Notes: generated by a model not told the origin, from the letters alone. A DNA stretch of 64,000 bases from Verrucomicrobiia bacterium (GCA_036405135.1 DASWYF010000002.1:332009-396008), one strand, 5' to 3'; shown: positions 53,706 through 62,924, counted from the stretch's first letter. Made by a program: numbers and translations.

Positions 53706-53754
53706 GCGGAGGGGCTTCCGGCGTCGCGATGCGACGCGGGGCATTTTGCGGCGG

Positions 53755-53945
53755 CAATGAAACCCGTGGCTAAGGATCTTACCTCGCTAATGCGAGGGGG
53801 AGGCGCTAGAGGAGGAGTGACGCAACTCCTTTGGAGTAGAGGATTTTGAAGCGCTTACCCAGGGTAGGTCTGCTCTCAGAATCGCAGACCAACCGCTGGG
53901 CTAATTGACGCAATCCCTTTGGGATAGGGACGGGGCGCTGACGAA
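53755..53945. repeat. Cluster of hairpins forming a structured repeat element
   Basis: About 190 bp without a gene. Hairpins: CCTCGC-TAAT-GCGAGG (53782-53797); GACGCAA followed by ACTCC-TTT-GGAGT (53825-53837); a nested pair CCCAG ... GGTCTGC-N10-GCAGACC ... CTGGG (53858-53900); then GACGCAA followed by ATCCC-TTT-GGGAT (53913-53925). The two GACGCAA hairpins differ by two compensated base pairs, which indicates that the fold has been kept. No open frame with coding features is present. Confidence 0.7.
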
Positions 53946-53957
53946 TGGGATTGTGGT

Positions 53958-55223
53958 TCAGCGTTTCACGGCGCCGCTGACTGGTTTGGTGCGGGGGGAG
54001 TTGGTGTAGTCAGTGGCTTGGAGATATTTCGGATCGGCGTGGTGGAAGGGGGCTGAGGCGGTGGGGGTGGCGTCGTGTTTGGTGCCGTCCCAGGTGAGGC
54101 TGATGAAGTCTTCGAGGCCGCGGCCGGGGTTGGTGCCTTGCTTGGGGCCGGAGCCGAGGATGATGTTGCCGGTGATGGTGACGCCGGTGCTGCCGTTGGG
54201 AAAGTTGAGGGCATTTTTATCGCGGGAGTAGAGGATGTTGTTCGCGAGAATCATGCCTTCGCGGCCATTCCATGAGCTGCCGTGGAAGGCGGTGCCGGTA
54301 TTGATGATGGTGTTGTGGAGGACTTGCAGATTCAGCGTTTTGCCCTGGTGATCGGTGCTGGCGAAGCCGGAGCCTTTGGCGCTGATGAGGATGTTGTTCC
54401 GCACGATGGCTTCGCCTTGCACTTGCATGGTGTGATCGGCACTGCGGCGGCAGAGGTTGCGCTCGATGATGTTCACGGGTTTCCCCGCAGTGCCATAGAC
54501 GGTGATGCAGGGATATTGGGTGTCATGCACATCGTTCTCGGCGATGAGGTTGCCCCAAGAGCCTTGCTTCACTTCGATGCCGTCGCCTTGGGAGCCTTGG
54601 CAATCGTGGATGTGATTCTGGGCGATGACGCTCTCGCTCATGATGAATTGGGCGTTGTTCCCTCCAAGGTACATGCCTTCGCCATGACCGCCGCCGTGGT
54701 GGATATGATTTCGGGTGAGGTAAAGGCGATGGGTGTTCGCACTGTTCGCGCTCAGTAAGACGCCGCCGGTGTGGTGGATGTGGCATTGATCAATCCACAC
54801 ATTCTGGCATTGGCCTAGGCGCAGGCCGTGACTGCCGCCGGTGATCTCGACGCCGCGCAGGCAAAGGTATTGCACGGGGCCGCCCTGGCCGATGTTGACG
54901 ACGTTTTGTTTCTCATCGGGGCGGGTGAAAATCACTTTGGCATCTGGGGCGGCGACGATCCAGATGGGGGCTGTCGCTGTTCCGCTGACGCGGATATCCC
55001 AGAGGCGATTGACGTTGTAGGTGCCTGCGGCGAGGACGAGCTGGTCGCCGGGTTGCAAGGCGGCGACGGCTTTGACGAGGGCTTCGCCATCGACGGTGGT
55101 GTGCTGGATGACGCGCTTGGGTGCGATGTTGGACCAGTCGGGGGCGTAGCGGATGTCGGCGGCGGGTGAGGTGACGATGCTGAAGAAAAGGAAAGTGATG
55201 AGTAGGGTGTGGAGGCGGTTCAT
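53958..55223 (-). CDS. Secreted right-handed beta-helix protein
   Basis: A 421-residue protein with a signal peptide (first about 22 residues, ending SPAAD) and many short parallel-beta-helix turns of the pattern N-x-I-x-x-[CTG] (for example NHIHHGGG, NHIHDCQG, NDVHDTQ, NNILIS, NTIINTG, NNILYS, GNIILGSG). Such folds bind or cleave polysaccharides, but a catalytic residue cannot be named. The C-terminal 60 residues leave the helix pattern. It stands alone between repeat-rich regions. Confidence 0.88.
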   Translation of the reverse strand: MNRLHTLLITFLFFSIVTSPAADIRYAPDWSNIAPKRVIQHTTVDGEALVKAVAALQPGDQLVLAAGTYNVNRLWDIRVSGTATAPIWIVAAPDAKVIFTRPDEKQNVVNIGQGGPVQYLCLRGVEITGGSHGLRLGQCQNVWIDQCHIHHTGGVLLSANSANTHRLYLTRNHIHHGGGHGEGMYLGGNNAQFIMSESVIAQNHIHDCQGSQGDGIEVKQGSWGNLIAENDVHDTQYPCITVYGTAGKPVNIIERNLCRRSADHTMQVQGEAIVRNNILISAKGSGFASTDHQGKTLNLQVLHNTIINTGTAFHGSSWNGREGMILANNILYSRDKNALNFPNGSTGVTITGNIILGSGPKQGTNPGRGLEDFISLTWDGTKHDATPTASAPFHHADPKYLQATDYTNSPRTKPVSGAVKR

Positions 55224-55833
55224 GGCTCGGGTGAGCAGAGGGTTGCCCGCGAAACTCGCGATGCAAAGAAAAAAGGGGGAGAGGTGGGGAGGTTTTCAAC
55301 CGAATGGGGTCAACCGAATGGGGAGGAGAAATGGGATTGCGGGTGGGAGGTTTTTGGGCGAGAGCGGACTGATCGTGCTTAGGCGAGTTGCTGCGGGTCG
55401 GAGCCCCGCGCTCCGTGGGGGGCGGATGTTTCTGGTTTTGAGTTTCGCGGTGGGAAAATGCGAGTTACGAGAGGGGGGATTTTTGGAAGTTCTTGGCGGT
55501 AAAACAGTTCGGATTTGGTGATAAATTTTAGCGAAAAGTGATGGCGGAATTGAGGTTTTTATGGGATTACTTTTAGTGCTGGCAGCTCGCTGCTGGTAAA
55601 GGACGGGAAAACGGTGGTTGGGCTCTTTCGGAGCATCAGGCAGCCACAGTGAAAATCCCAGAGTCATCAACATATGATGGAGCATTGTGTACGCGTGTGA
55701 AGTTGTGTGCCTGCGTTGGCGGGGAGGTGACAGTCCTTATGGAGCCATTAAGGACGAGATGAGAAGAGGGAAAGCTCTCTTAGCGTTGAGTCTGCTGTTT
55801 CAAACTTGGTGGTGCAGTTGCGAAAAGAGTTAC

Positions 55834-55853
55834 GGCGGAGCGGCAGCTCCGCC
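55834..55853. repeat. Hairpin repeat GGCGGAGC-GGCA-GCTCCGCC
   Basis: A perfect 8-bp stem with a 4-nt loop, followed by CTACC. Extragenic palindrome type; no T-tract. Confidence 0.65.
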
Positions 55854-56230
55854 CTACCGGGTTTGGGAGAGGATCTGTGGGTGTATCGGGTGTTGGATCG
55901 GGGCTCGTAAGCTGGAGGGGGAAAGGGACGTCGGTGGGCGTAGGATTGTATGACCCACCGGGGAATCCTTATTACTCACTGCGGAACCAGCCGGGTCACG
56001 GACAGTGCCAGAGTCTGGCCTCCCTGTGAGGAGGAGCCATAGGCCAGATACATTTGCAGGGGTCAGATGGTTTCATTGCTCTTTGACATAGTTCCGTAGC
56101 CATCCAAGGGATGGAGTTGGAAAGTTTTCAGTGTTCAGTTTTCAGCCGGTTACACCGGTGGCCAAAACGAGGACGCGTGGAAGCTGATCACCTCTCTTTC
56201 TCTTTGGAGGTCGTGGGCGTTTTGGGTTCG

Positions 56231-56273
56231 AGGCGTCAAGCCGCCTCGGGCGGAAAGCTGCGTCAAGCCGCAG
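56231..56273. repeat. Two TCAAGC-loop hairpins with compensated stems
   Basis: AGGCG-TCAAGC-CGCCT and CTGCG-TCAAGC-CGCAG, 16 bp each and 11 bp apart. The loops are identical and the stems differ by two compensated pairs. Confidence 0.6.
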
Positions 56274-56464
56274 CACTCCAAAGTCGTTGTTCGAGGACGA
56301 CGAGGACGAAGGACGAGCACGATTGTTGGCGTTGGAGTGGCTGGCGAGGGTCGGATCTGGTGGGTGTGGACTGGTGGCTAGAGTGCCGCAGGACAGGATG
56401 CCATTGAGAAGAGGGAGCATCAACCGGACGAGATGGGAAGGCGACTTCGAGGGAACAATTTATA

Positions 56465-56491
56465 AACCGCGAAATACACGAAATACGCGAA
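56465..56491. repeat. Interspersed repeat AACCGCGAAATACACGAA
   Basis: Diverged member of the AACCACGAAGACACGAAG family (33225, 15581). Confidence 0.5.
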
Positions 56492-56604
56492 CAGGGAGCC
56501 GCTTAAAAGCGGAACTCTTCCGAGGGGGCGTGGGTGCCGACCTGAGGGGGCAGTTCTGACACATTGAAAGTCAGTTCTGCCTTCTCACGTCGACAGTTAC
56601 GTTG

Positions 56605-57255
56605 TCACTTGGCATCTTTCTTCTTTTTCCACTCACGCAGGATTTCTACTACGGCGGGCAAAATGGAAACGATGATGATGGCGATGACTACGAGGCCGAA
56701 GTTGTTCTTCACGATCGGCATGTTGCCGAAGAAATAACCGGCGGGCAGCAAGGTGCCCATCCAGAGCAGTGCACCGGCGACGTTGAAGGACATGAATTTC
56801 GGGTAAGTCATGCTGCCGGCACCGGCCACAAAAGGGGCGAAGGTGCGGACGATGGGCACGAAGCGGGCGATGATGATCGTCTTACCACCGTAGCGTTCGT
56901 AGAAGGAATGCGTTTTTTCCAGATACTCTTTCTTGATCAGTTTGGGAAATCTTCGCGTCAGTTTTTCTCCGGAATATTTGCCGATCCAATAATTCAACGT
57001 ATCGCCCAAGATGGCGGCGATGGTGAGGCTGACGAGGAGTATCCAGATGTTGAGATTATCCGGACGCGCGGCCATGGCGCCGACGGCAAAGAGGAGGGAA
57101 TCGCCGGGCAAAATGGGGGTCACCACCAAGCCTGTCTCGCAGAAGATGATGAGGAACAGGATGACGTAGATCCATGGCCCGTATTGTTGGATAAGGCCGT
57201 CCAGGTGCTTATCCAGATGCAAAACGAGATCGACAAATTTTCTCAACAATTCCAT
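56605..57255 (-). CDS. DedA/SNARE-associated family membrane protein
   Basis: A 216-residue integral membrane protein with four to five hydrophobic stretches. The re-entrant segments [20 protein letters not shown] and [19 protein letters not shown], with their acidic and basic residues, are DedA signatures. DedA proteins are lipid transporters, including flippases for undecaprenyl phosphate or phospholipid scramblases. A highly basic C-terminus ([10 protein letters not shown]) ends the protein. It stands alone. Confidence 0.94.
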   Translation of the reverse strand: MELLRKFVDLVLHLDKHLDGLIQQYGPWIYVILFLIIFCETGLVVTPILPGDSLLFAVGAMAARPDNLNIWILLVSLTIAAILGDTLNYWIGKYSGEKLTRRFPKLIKKEYLEKTHSFYERYGGKTIIIARFVPIVRTFAPFVAGAGSMTYPKFMSFNVAGALLWMGTLLPAGYFFGNMPIVKNNFGLVVIAIIIVSILPAVVEILREWKKKKDAK

Positions 57256-57410
57256 GCGCTGCGCACGGTAGGCGTTGAAAGGCGTAGGGACGAGAAAAAA
57301 GTTGATGGGTTGCAGGGGGGATGAAGATAAACGTGTGCTGGCCCAAGCCTGGCGGACAATGAGGATGGAAGGAGTTGTTCAAATGGTGATGGCGAGTCGG
57401 GTAACCCTTA

Positions 57411-57431
57411 CTGCCGGCTGGAATCCGGCAG
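57411..57431. repeat. Hairpin repeat CTGCCGG-CTGGAAT-CCGGCAG
   Basis: A perfect 7-bp stem and 7-nt loop in front of the alcohol dehydrogenase gene; extragenic palindrome type. Confidence 0.55.
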
Positions 57432-57486
57432 CACATTGAAGGAGAAAAAAGTTGGTGAAAAACAGGTGTCGCGGCACAGTGCGGGG

Positions 57487-58512
57487 ATGCAAGCGGCGGT
57501 GCTCTACGGGAAAGAAGACGTGCGGATCGAGTCAGTGGCGGAAAAGCCATTGGCGGCGGGCGAGGTGCGAATCCGCATCGGTGCCGCGCTGACGTGTGGC
57601 ACGGACCTGAAGGTGTACAAGCGCGGTTACCACGCGAAGATGATCGTGCCGCCAGCGGTCTTTGGGCATGAGTTGGCGGGGACGATTGCAGAGGTTGGGG
57701 TGGAGGTGAATGGGTGGGCGATCGGAGAACGCGTGGTGGTGGCCAATTCTGCGCCTTGCGGGAAGTGTTTCTTCTGTGGGCAGAATCAGGAAAATCTTTG
57801 TGAGGACCTCATGTTCCTGAATGGAGCGTATGCGCAATCCATCGTGGTTCCGGCGCGCTTGGTGCAAAAGAATCTGCTGCGCCTAAAATCTGCGACGTCA
57901 TTCACGGACGCTGCTCTCACTGAACCGCTCGCGTGTGTGGTGCAAGGGGTGGAGGATTCCAAGCTTGCGGCGGGTCAACATGTGCTTGTGCTGGGTTCGG
58001 GGCCGATTGGGTTGATGTTCGTGGCGTTGGCGAAGCATCTGGGTTGCCGAGTCACGGTGGCGGGCAGGGGTGAGCAACGATTGGCGCTGGCGAAACGGCT
58101 GGGTGCGGAGACGGTTATCGAGGTGCCGAGGGAAGGGGACATCGTGCCGGTCGTGGAGCCCAAACTCTCAAGCAAAGCGGATGTGGTGATCGAGGCCGTG
58201 GGCAAGCCGGATGTGTGGGAGGCGAGTGTGAAGCTGGTGCGTAAAGGCGGCATGGTGAATTTCTTCGGCGGTTGTCCTTCCGGCACCAGTGTGTCGCTGG
58301 ATACCACGCTCATCCATTACTCGAATCTTACCTTGCTCGCGAGTTTTCATCACACACCGCGCACGATTCGTCGAGCGCTGGAGTTCATCGAGAGTGGTGT
58401 GGTGACGGCGAAGGACTTTGTGGATGGTGAATGTGCGCTGGCTGAGTTACCGCAGTTGTTCAAGTCCATGGCGGCGGGGAATCGGGCGGTGAAGACGAAG
58501 ATTGCGGTGTGA
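57487..58512 (+). CDS. Zinc-dependent medium-chain alcohol dehydrogenase
   Basis: A 341-residue MDR enzyme. Catalytic zinc ligands are seen in LTCGTD and FGHELAG, the structural zinc site in APCGKCFFCGQNQENLC, and the nucleotide site in VLVLGSGPIGLMF. It oxidises an alcohol or polyol using NAD(P); the substrate cannot be told, though sorbitol/threonine-dehydrogenase-like enzymes have this layout. I start it at MQAAVLYGK because the upstream 17 codons look non-conserved. Confidence 0.92.
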   Translation: MQAAVLYGKEDVRIESVAEKPLAAGEVRIRIGAALTCGTDLKVYKRGYHAKMIVPPAVFGHELAGTIAEVGVEVNGWAIGERVVVANSAPCGKCFFCGQNQENLCEDLMFLNGAYAQSIVVPARLVQKNLLRLKSATSFTDAALTEPLACVVQGVEDSKLAAGQHVLVLGSGPIGLMFVALAKHLGCRVTVAGRGEQRLALAKRLGAETVIEVPREGDIVPVVEPKLSSKADVVIEAVGKPDVWEASVKLVRKGGMVNFFGGCPSGTSVSLDTTLIHYSNLTLLASFHHTPRTIRRALEFIESGVVTAKDFVDGECALAELPQLFKSMAAGNRAVKTKIAV

Positions 58513-58513
58513 T

Positions 58514-59356
58514 TTAAGAAGGGTCGTAAATCTCATCCCATCCGGCACGGTGTGGCCATACTTTAATGTAGGCGAGTTGCGCCTCGCGATCGGGCAAATC
58601 AGGGCGTTCTGAACCAGTGAGAAAACGCTCGGTGTAAGCAGCGTCCAAGGCTTCGATGTTCACGGTTTTATCATCCATGGTGAACACGGCACGCCAAGCG
58701 CCACAGCCGATCTCGAAGATGCCGGTGCGGCGGCGCTTGATGCGGCGCGTGCGATGCGGGGTGGGATCGTGGGAGAGCAGCTCCGTCATGCGAGGACGGA
58801 AATCGATGTTCCAATTCTGCTGCAACCACTCCGCTTGAGTCTGTGCGAGCGGGGAAAAGACGACGGTGTATTGCGGCGGGGCTTGCTGCAGGGCGTCCAC
58901 TTCATCCATCCAGCCGACTTTTTCTTCGGGGAAATTATCGTAAGCGGGAATGTAAGGTTTGATGTCGAAGACCGGAGTGCCATCCACGAGATCGCACGCA
59001 CCGAGAATGAGTTTGCGGCCTTCCACTCCGAGGAGTTGCACGGGCGTGATCCCTAGCGGATTTGGGCGATGCGGTGAGCGCGTGGCGAAGACACCGCGAC
59101 GCTTCGATGGGCCGCGTGGCGGTAGCACTAAGGTGTTCCAGGTCTTGTTACGATGAAACCACCAGATGAGCCAGATGCGGGTGAAGCCTTCAAGGTCTTG
59201 CAGGGCTTGCTCGTAATTGCAGTCTGGTTCGAGTTCCAAAACATTGCGCTCTGGCACTTCCTCGAGCGGCTGATGGCGGGCGTGGAACTTCAACGGCTTT
59301 TCCGTGCGGATGTAGCCGATGGGTTTTAGGGTCAGATTATCAGTGTTCTCAGCCAT
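58514..59356 (-). CDS. trmO: tRNA (adenine-N6)-methyltransferase TrmO family
   Basis: A 280-residue protein. The N-terminal TsaA domain (about 10-150) has IGYIRTEKPLKFHARHQ and the signature ATRSPHRPNPLGIT; the C-terminal part (about 160-275) corresponds to the TrmO C-domain. The family methylates N6-threonylcarbamoyladenosine at tRNA position 37. The ATG giving MAENTDNLTLK is the natural start. It converges on the dehydrogenase gene with no spacer. Confidence 0.92.
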   Translation of the reverse strand: MAENTDNLTLKPIGYIRTEKPLKFHARHQPLEEVPERNVLELEPDCNYEQALQDLEGFTRIWLIWWFHRNKTWNTLVLPPRGPSKRRGVFATRSPHRPNPLGITPVQLLGVEGRKLILGACDLVDGTPVFDIKPYIPAYDNFPEEKVGWMDEVDALQQAPPQYTVVFSPLAQTQAEWLQQNWNIDFRPRMTELLSHDPTPHRTRRIKRRRTGIFEIGCGAWRAVFTMDDKTVNIEALDAAYTERFLTGSERPDLPDREAQLAYIKVWPHRAGWDEIYDPS

Positions 59357-59641
59357 CTGTGGAGGCAAGGGTATGGGGAAATTATGGCTGTGCCTAGAGT
59401 TTCCATAGGTGGTAGGGCCCGTTATCCTCAGCGGGCCGCGACGGAGCCGGGGGAGTTCACCAGCTTTTGACTCGGTGATGTCAGATAGTGTGATTGTGCC
59501 GAGAGAAGAACATCTTAAGCTCTCGTCGTCATTACGCCTCCTAGTTTGAGAATGTTGCAGGCTTCGGCGGCGGCCGGGTGAGGACACCCAGCCCTACCAA
59601 TGGTCGCTTGACCGCTTTGATGCACCTGTTTACATCGACGC
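59357..59641. other. Non-coding gap with repeat-like GC-rich stretches
   Basis: Divergent spacer between trmO and the serine hydrolase. It holds two GC-rich stretches (GGTAGGGCCCGTTATCCTCAG near 59410 and CGGCCGGGTGAGGACACCCAG near 59572), the second with a GGGTG/CACCC inverted repeat. No gene is seen. Confidence 0.5.
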
Positions 59642-59668
59642 ATGATTACCCGTGGCTCTTTTGGTGCG

Positions 59669-60898
59669 ATGAAATCTTTGCTGGCTGTGTTGATTGTGGT
59701 GTTAACGGTCAATGCTGCGTCCGCGGCGGATTATTTCCCGCCGCCGGACAGTGAAGGTGGTTGGCGCACTCTGAAGGATGCGAAGGAGATTCGTGAGAAG
59801 GCGGGGATGGATCTGCCGAAGCTCGATCAGGCTTTTGATTTCACGCAACGGTGCAGCCAGAACGGTGGCTTGCTGGTGGTGCGACGTGGTTATCTGGTTT
59901 ACGAGAAGTATTTCGGACGCGCGCATCGCAATGCGAATCCGGACATGGCCTCCACGGGCAAGGCTTACACGTCGATCGCGTGCGGCATCATGTTGAGTGA
60001 GTTCAAGGATAAGATTCCTCAGGGGCTGGATACCAAGGTGTTCACGGAGAAATACCTGCCTGAAGCATTGCCGCTGGATGATGCGCGGCGTGCGGAAATT
60101 TCGTTGGGGCAATTACTCTGCATGTCCGCCGGATATTGGGGCGAGGGTGGGGCACCTTCGGCGGTGGTGATGGGCAAACCGTTTTCTCTGAAGCCGGTGC
60201 CGGGGCAGAACATCAAGGATCTCGATATGTCCTCCTTGCGCGTGCCGATGTGGACGAATGCAGGTGGTGGTTACTCCTATTCTTCACCAGCGCCGCACAT
60301 TGCTTCAATGGTGCTGCGTCGTGTGACGGGGATGGAACTGCAGGATTATATCAATGAACGTCTCGCCAAGCCGATGGGCTGGGGGCCTTGGGGTTATTGC
60401 CTGCAACGTGGTGATTTCAAGATGCCGCATGCGAATGGTGCGGGCAGCACAGCGGTGCATGCCACGGATGCACTGCGGTTCGGCTATTGTCTGTTGCGTA
60501 ATGGCAAGTGGAATGGAAAGCAGCTTGTGCCTGCGGAATACATCGCTTTGTGCAACAAGCCTTCGAAATACAATCCGCATACGCCGTTTGCATTGCAGTT
60601 CGAGAATAACTCGGATGGTCATGTGGCAGGCGCGCCGCGGGATGCCTACTACAAATCCGGTGCGGGCGGGTTCGGTATCTTCATCGTGCCGTCGTTGGAC
60701 ATCGTGATCTACAAGTTGGGCGGCAAGGATAACCAATATGATCCAGCGCTGACTGGTTTGCCGCAGCCGTTCAACTACGATGGTTCACGCAATGACTGGC
60801 AGCCGATTCCGCGCACGCCTTTCCACGAAGGCAGCATGGGTGGCGATGATGGGTTGCGTCGGGTGCTGGAGATGGTGGCTGCGGCGGTGAGAGATTGA
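59669..60898 (+). CDS. Secreted serine hydrolase of the beta-lactamase/class C family
   Basis: A 409-residue protein with a signal peptide (MKSLLAVLIVVLTVNAASA) and the SxxK nucleophile motif STGK; the second motif is probably the Tyr-x-Ser of GGGYSYSS. It resembles penicillin-binding-like esterases and carboxypeptidases rather than true beta-lactamases. A start nine codons upstream (59642) is also possible. It stands alone. Confidence 0.88.
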   Translation: MKSLLAVLIVVLTVNAASAADYFPPPDSEGGWRTLKDAKEIREKAGMDLPKLDQAFDFTQRCSQNGGLLVVRRGYLVYEKYFGRAHRNANPDMASTGKAYTSIACGIMLSEFKDKIPQGLDTKVFTEKYLPEALPLDDARRAEISLGQLLCMSAGYWGEGGAPSAVVMGKPFSLKPVPGQNIKDLDMSSLRVPMWTNAGGGYSYSSPAPHIASMVLRRVTGMELQDYINERLAKPMGWGPWGYCLQRGDFKMPHANGAGSTAVHATDALRFGYCLLRNGKWNGKQLVPAEYIALCNKPSKYNPHTPFALQFENNSDGHVAGAPRDAYYKSGAGGFGIFIVPSLDIVIYKLGGKDNQYDPALTGLPQPFNYDGSRNDWQPIPRTPFHEGSMGGDDGLRRVLEMVAAAVRD

Positions 60899-60998
60899 GA
60901 TTATTGGAGCGTGGCTGTGTCGATAGACCAACCGCAGCAGAGGAAATGGCAGTGTATGCCTCAAGATGTTTTAGACCCTTCTTTACCGGCGACCCGCT

Positions 60999-61029
60999 GC
61001 GGCTGATCCCGCAAGCGGGACACAGCCGC
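60999..61029. repeat. Palindrome GCGGCTGATCCCGCAAGCGGGACACAGCCGC type
   Basis: Nested inverted repeat: GCGGCTG ... CAGCCGC outside and TCCCGC-AA-GCGGGA inside. It lies in the gap before the DUF309 gene. Confidence 0.6.
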
Positions 61030-61084
61030 GGTCCAAAGCAACAGCAGGCTTTAATCCCACCACTTATCAGCGTAGGTTCACCGC

Positions 61085-61513
61085 GTGAGCAAAAAGAGCG
61101 CGAAGATAGCGGCGATGATTGAGCAGTGGCGGGGGCAGGAGTTGGATGCCCACTACATCGGCTATTTTGAGTGCTTCAACCAGCAGCTCTACTACGAGGC
61201 GCACGATGTTTTGGAGGATCTGTGGCTCGCTGATCGGAAGGGGCCGAACTACTCCTACTATAAAGGGTTAATCCAGCTTGCCGGTGCTTTTGTGCATCTG
61301 CAGAAGGAACGGTTGAAGCCTTCCGCCGCTTTGTTTCGGTTGGCACAAAACAATCTCAGGAAGTATCCCGTCCGGCATGATCATCTGAATTTGGCAGTGG
61401 TGCAAAATTTGATTAGTGAATGGTTGGGAGAGCTGGAAAGTAACGGCTATTCGCGCAACCCCTTGCATACGTGGCAGAAGCCAAAGTTGGCTGTAGAGGT
61501 CCGATCCGCATAA
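61085..61513 (+). CDS. DUF309 family protein
   Basis: A 142-residue helical protein with the DUF309 signature FECFNQQLYYEAHDVLEDLW followed by YYKGLIQLAGAFVHLQ. Function of the family is unknown. It starts with GTG. It precedes bioB by about 108 bp in the same direction; a functional link is not established. Confidence 0.9.
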   Translation: MSKKSAKIAAMIEQWRGQELDAHYIGYFECFNQQLYYEAHDVLEDLWLADRKGPNYSYYKGLIQLAGAFVHLQKERLKPSAALFRLAQNNLRKYPVRHDHLNLAVVQNLISEWLGELESNGYSRNPLHTWQKPKLAVEVRSA

Positions 61514-61621
61514 AATTGGCAGTTCTGCTTGCCTCTGAGCGACATTCGATTATTGTGTCAATCACTGGCCGGAAACTGGTTGACGCCAATTTGGCTGCCA
61601 ATTGACCGCTAGTTTTATTGC

Positions 61622-62698
61622 ATGACGACTGCCTTACGCCACGACTGGACGCGGGAAGAGATCCGCGCGATTCATGATTTGCCCTTGCTGGACCTCGTGT
61701 TCCGCGCGGCAGCAGTTCATCGTGAACAGCCGGATCCGAGCGAAGTGCAGGTGTGCAAGCTCATCTCCATCAAGACCGGCGCGTGCCCAGAGGATTGCTC
61801 TTATTGCTCGCAATCATCCCGTTACCAGACTGGCGTTGAACGTCAGGATTTGATGGACAAGTGCGCCGTGCTGGACATCGCCAAGCGTGCGAAGGAAAGC
61901 GGTGTCAGTCGTGTATGCATGGGCGCTGCCTGGCGTTCTGCGAAGGAGAATGAGCAGTTCGATAAAGTTTTGGAGATGGTCCGCGAAGTGACGGACATGG
62001 GCGTGGAAGTCTGCTGCACGTTGGGCATGCTGAATGAATCGCAGGCCAAGCGCCTCGAAGAAGCGGGACTCTACGCTTACAATCACAATCTCGATACTTC
62101 GGCTTCGCATTACAAATCCGTCATCACCACGCGCACGTATCAGGACCGCTTGAACACATTGGAGAATGTGCGCAAGACGAGTGTGACGCTCTGCACGGGT
62201 GGCATCTTGGGTTTGGGCGAGACAATTACAGATCGCGTGGATCTGCTCCACACACTGTCGAGCATGCAGCCACATCCGGAATCGGTGCCGGTGAACATTC
62301 TTTCCAAAGTCCCCGGCACGCCGATGGCGGATGCGCCTGATGTGCCGTTCACGGAAACGCTGCGTATGGTTGCCACAGCGCGCATTTTGATGCCGCGCAG
62401 CATGGTGCGCCTCTCGGCGGGGCGTGCGAAGCTCTCCACGATGGAGCAGGCGTTCTGCTTCATGGCGGGTGCGAATTCGATCTTCTCTTCGGAAACCAAG
62501 AGCATGTTGACCTCCGCGGTGCCTTCACCTGATTACGATCAGGACAAGGCAATGCTGGAATTGCTCGGCCTCTCGATGCGTCCGCCGTTCAAGGGCGACA
62601 AGCATCCGCTCGGCTGCAAAGGCGCGAAAGAAGGCGGCTGTGATGATCATGAACATCATGATCACTCGCACGGACCGGAGATCGCCTGCGCGAAGTAG
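61622..62698 (+). CDS. bioB: Biotin synthase
   Basis: A 358-residue radical-SAM enzyme that inserts sulfur into dethiobiotin. The 4Fe-4S cysteines are Cys55, 59 and 62 in [10 protein letters not shown]; the 2Fe-2S ligands include the Cys of [15 protein letters not shown] and the Arg in MVRLSAGR. After the usual end there is a tail of about 30 residues rich in His and Cys ([13 protein letters not shown]). No other biotin gene is in the window. Confidence 0.96.
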   Translation: MTTALRHDWTREEIRAIHDLPLLDLVFRAAAVHREQPDPSEVQVCKLISIKTGACPEDCSYCSQSSRYQTGVERQDLMDKCAVLDIAKRAKESGVSRVCMGAAWRSAKENEQFDKVLEMVREVTDMGVEVCCTLGMLNESQAKRLEEAGLYAYNHNLDTSASHYKSVITTRTYQDRLNTLENVRKTSVTLCTGGILGLGETITDRVDLLHTLSSMQPHPESVPVNILSKVPGTPMADAPDVPFTETLRMVATARILMPRSMVRLSAGRAKLSTMEQAFCFMAGANSIFSSETKSMLTSAVPSPDYDQDKAMLELLGLSMRPPFKGDKHPLGCKGAKEGGCDDHEHHDHSHGPEIACAK

Positions 62699-62705
62699 CA
62701 ACGTG

Positions 62706-62726
62706 CTGCTGGCATCTTGCCAGCAG
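62706..62726. repeat. Hairpin repeat CTGCTGGCA-TCT-TGCCAGCAG
   Basis: A perfect 9-bp stem with a 3-nt loop, just after bioB. A second member in opposite orientation lies at 62843-62863 (CTGCCGGCA-AGA-TGCTGGCAG). Either could also stop the bioB transcript, but there is no T-tract. Confidence 0.65.
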
Positions 62727-62842
62727 TAAAGGCGCTGAATTGCGGAAAGCCGGTTAGAAATGATCGGCCACCAGTCTTTGTTCCGACAGGACACAGCGCA
62801 CGAGTGTTTTAAGGGAAATGTGTTTCATCGGTCCCGCTTGTC

Positions 62843-62863
62843 CTGCCGGCAAGATGCTGGCAG
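62843..62863. repeat. Hairpin repeat CTGCCGGCA-AGA-TGCTGGCAG
   Basis: Inverse partner of the hairpin at 62706-62726, 8 of 9 stem pairs matching. Confidence 0.6.
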
Positions 62864-62924
62864 CACGGGGCGCAAGGCTTCGTCGCTCACTCAATTTAAT
62901 CTTCCGCTTGCATGATGGGGCTTC

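Larger units (their letters stand above)
55224..56604. other. Gene-free region of 1.4 kb with several repeats
   Basis: Several frames of 80-130 codons are open here on both strands, but none shows a recognisable start, family or coding pattern, and they overlap palindromes. Visible elements: a pair of hairpins near 55834 and 56231-56273, an imperfect TCTGGCCT ... AGGCCAGA inverted repeat around 56010-56050, CCGGT-TAC-ACCGG at 56146-56158, a GAGGACGA-rich tract near 56290-56315 and an AACCGCGAA repeat at 56465. I see no insertion sequence or RNA gene. Confidence 0.6.

Noticed and set aside
55687..55953. An 88-codon frame in the gene-free region
   Set aside because: It crosses a palindromic repeat, has a Trp/Cys-rich composition and no recognisable start or family.
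56060..56110. TGCTCTTTGACATAGTTCCG, considered as a CRISPR leader remnant
   Set aside because: No repeat array or cas gene is present anywhere in the window.
61540..61600. GTCAA-N18-TTGAC before bioB, considered as a BirA or other biotin-regulator site
   Set aside because: It does not match the known BirA or BioR operator forms and the stem is only five bases.
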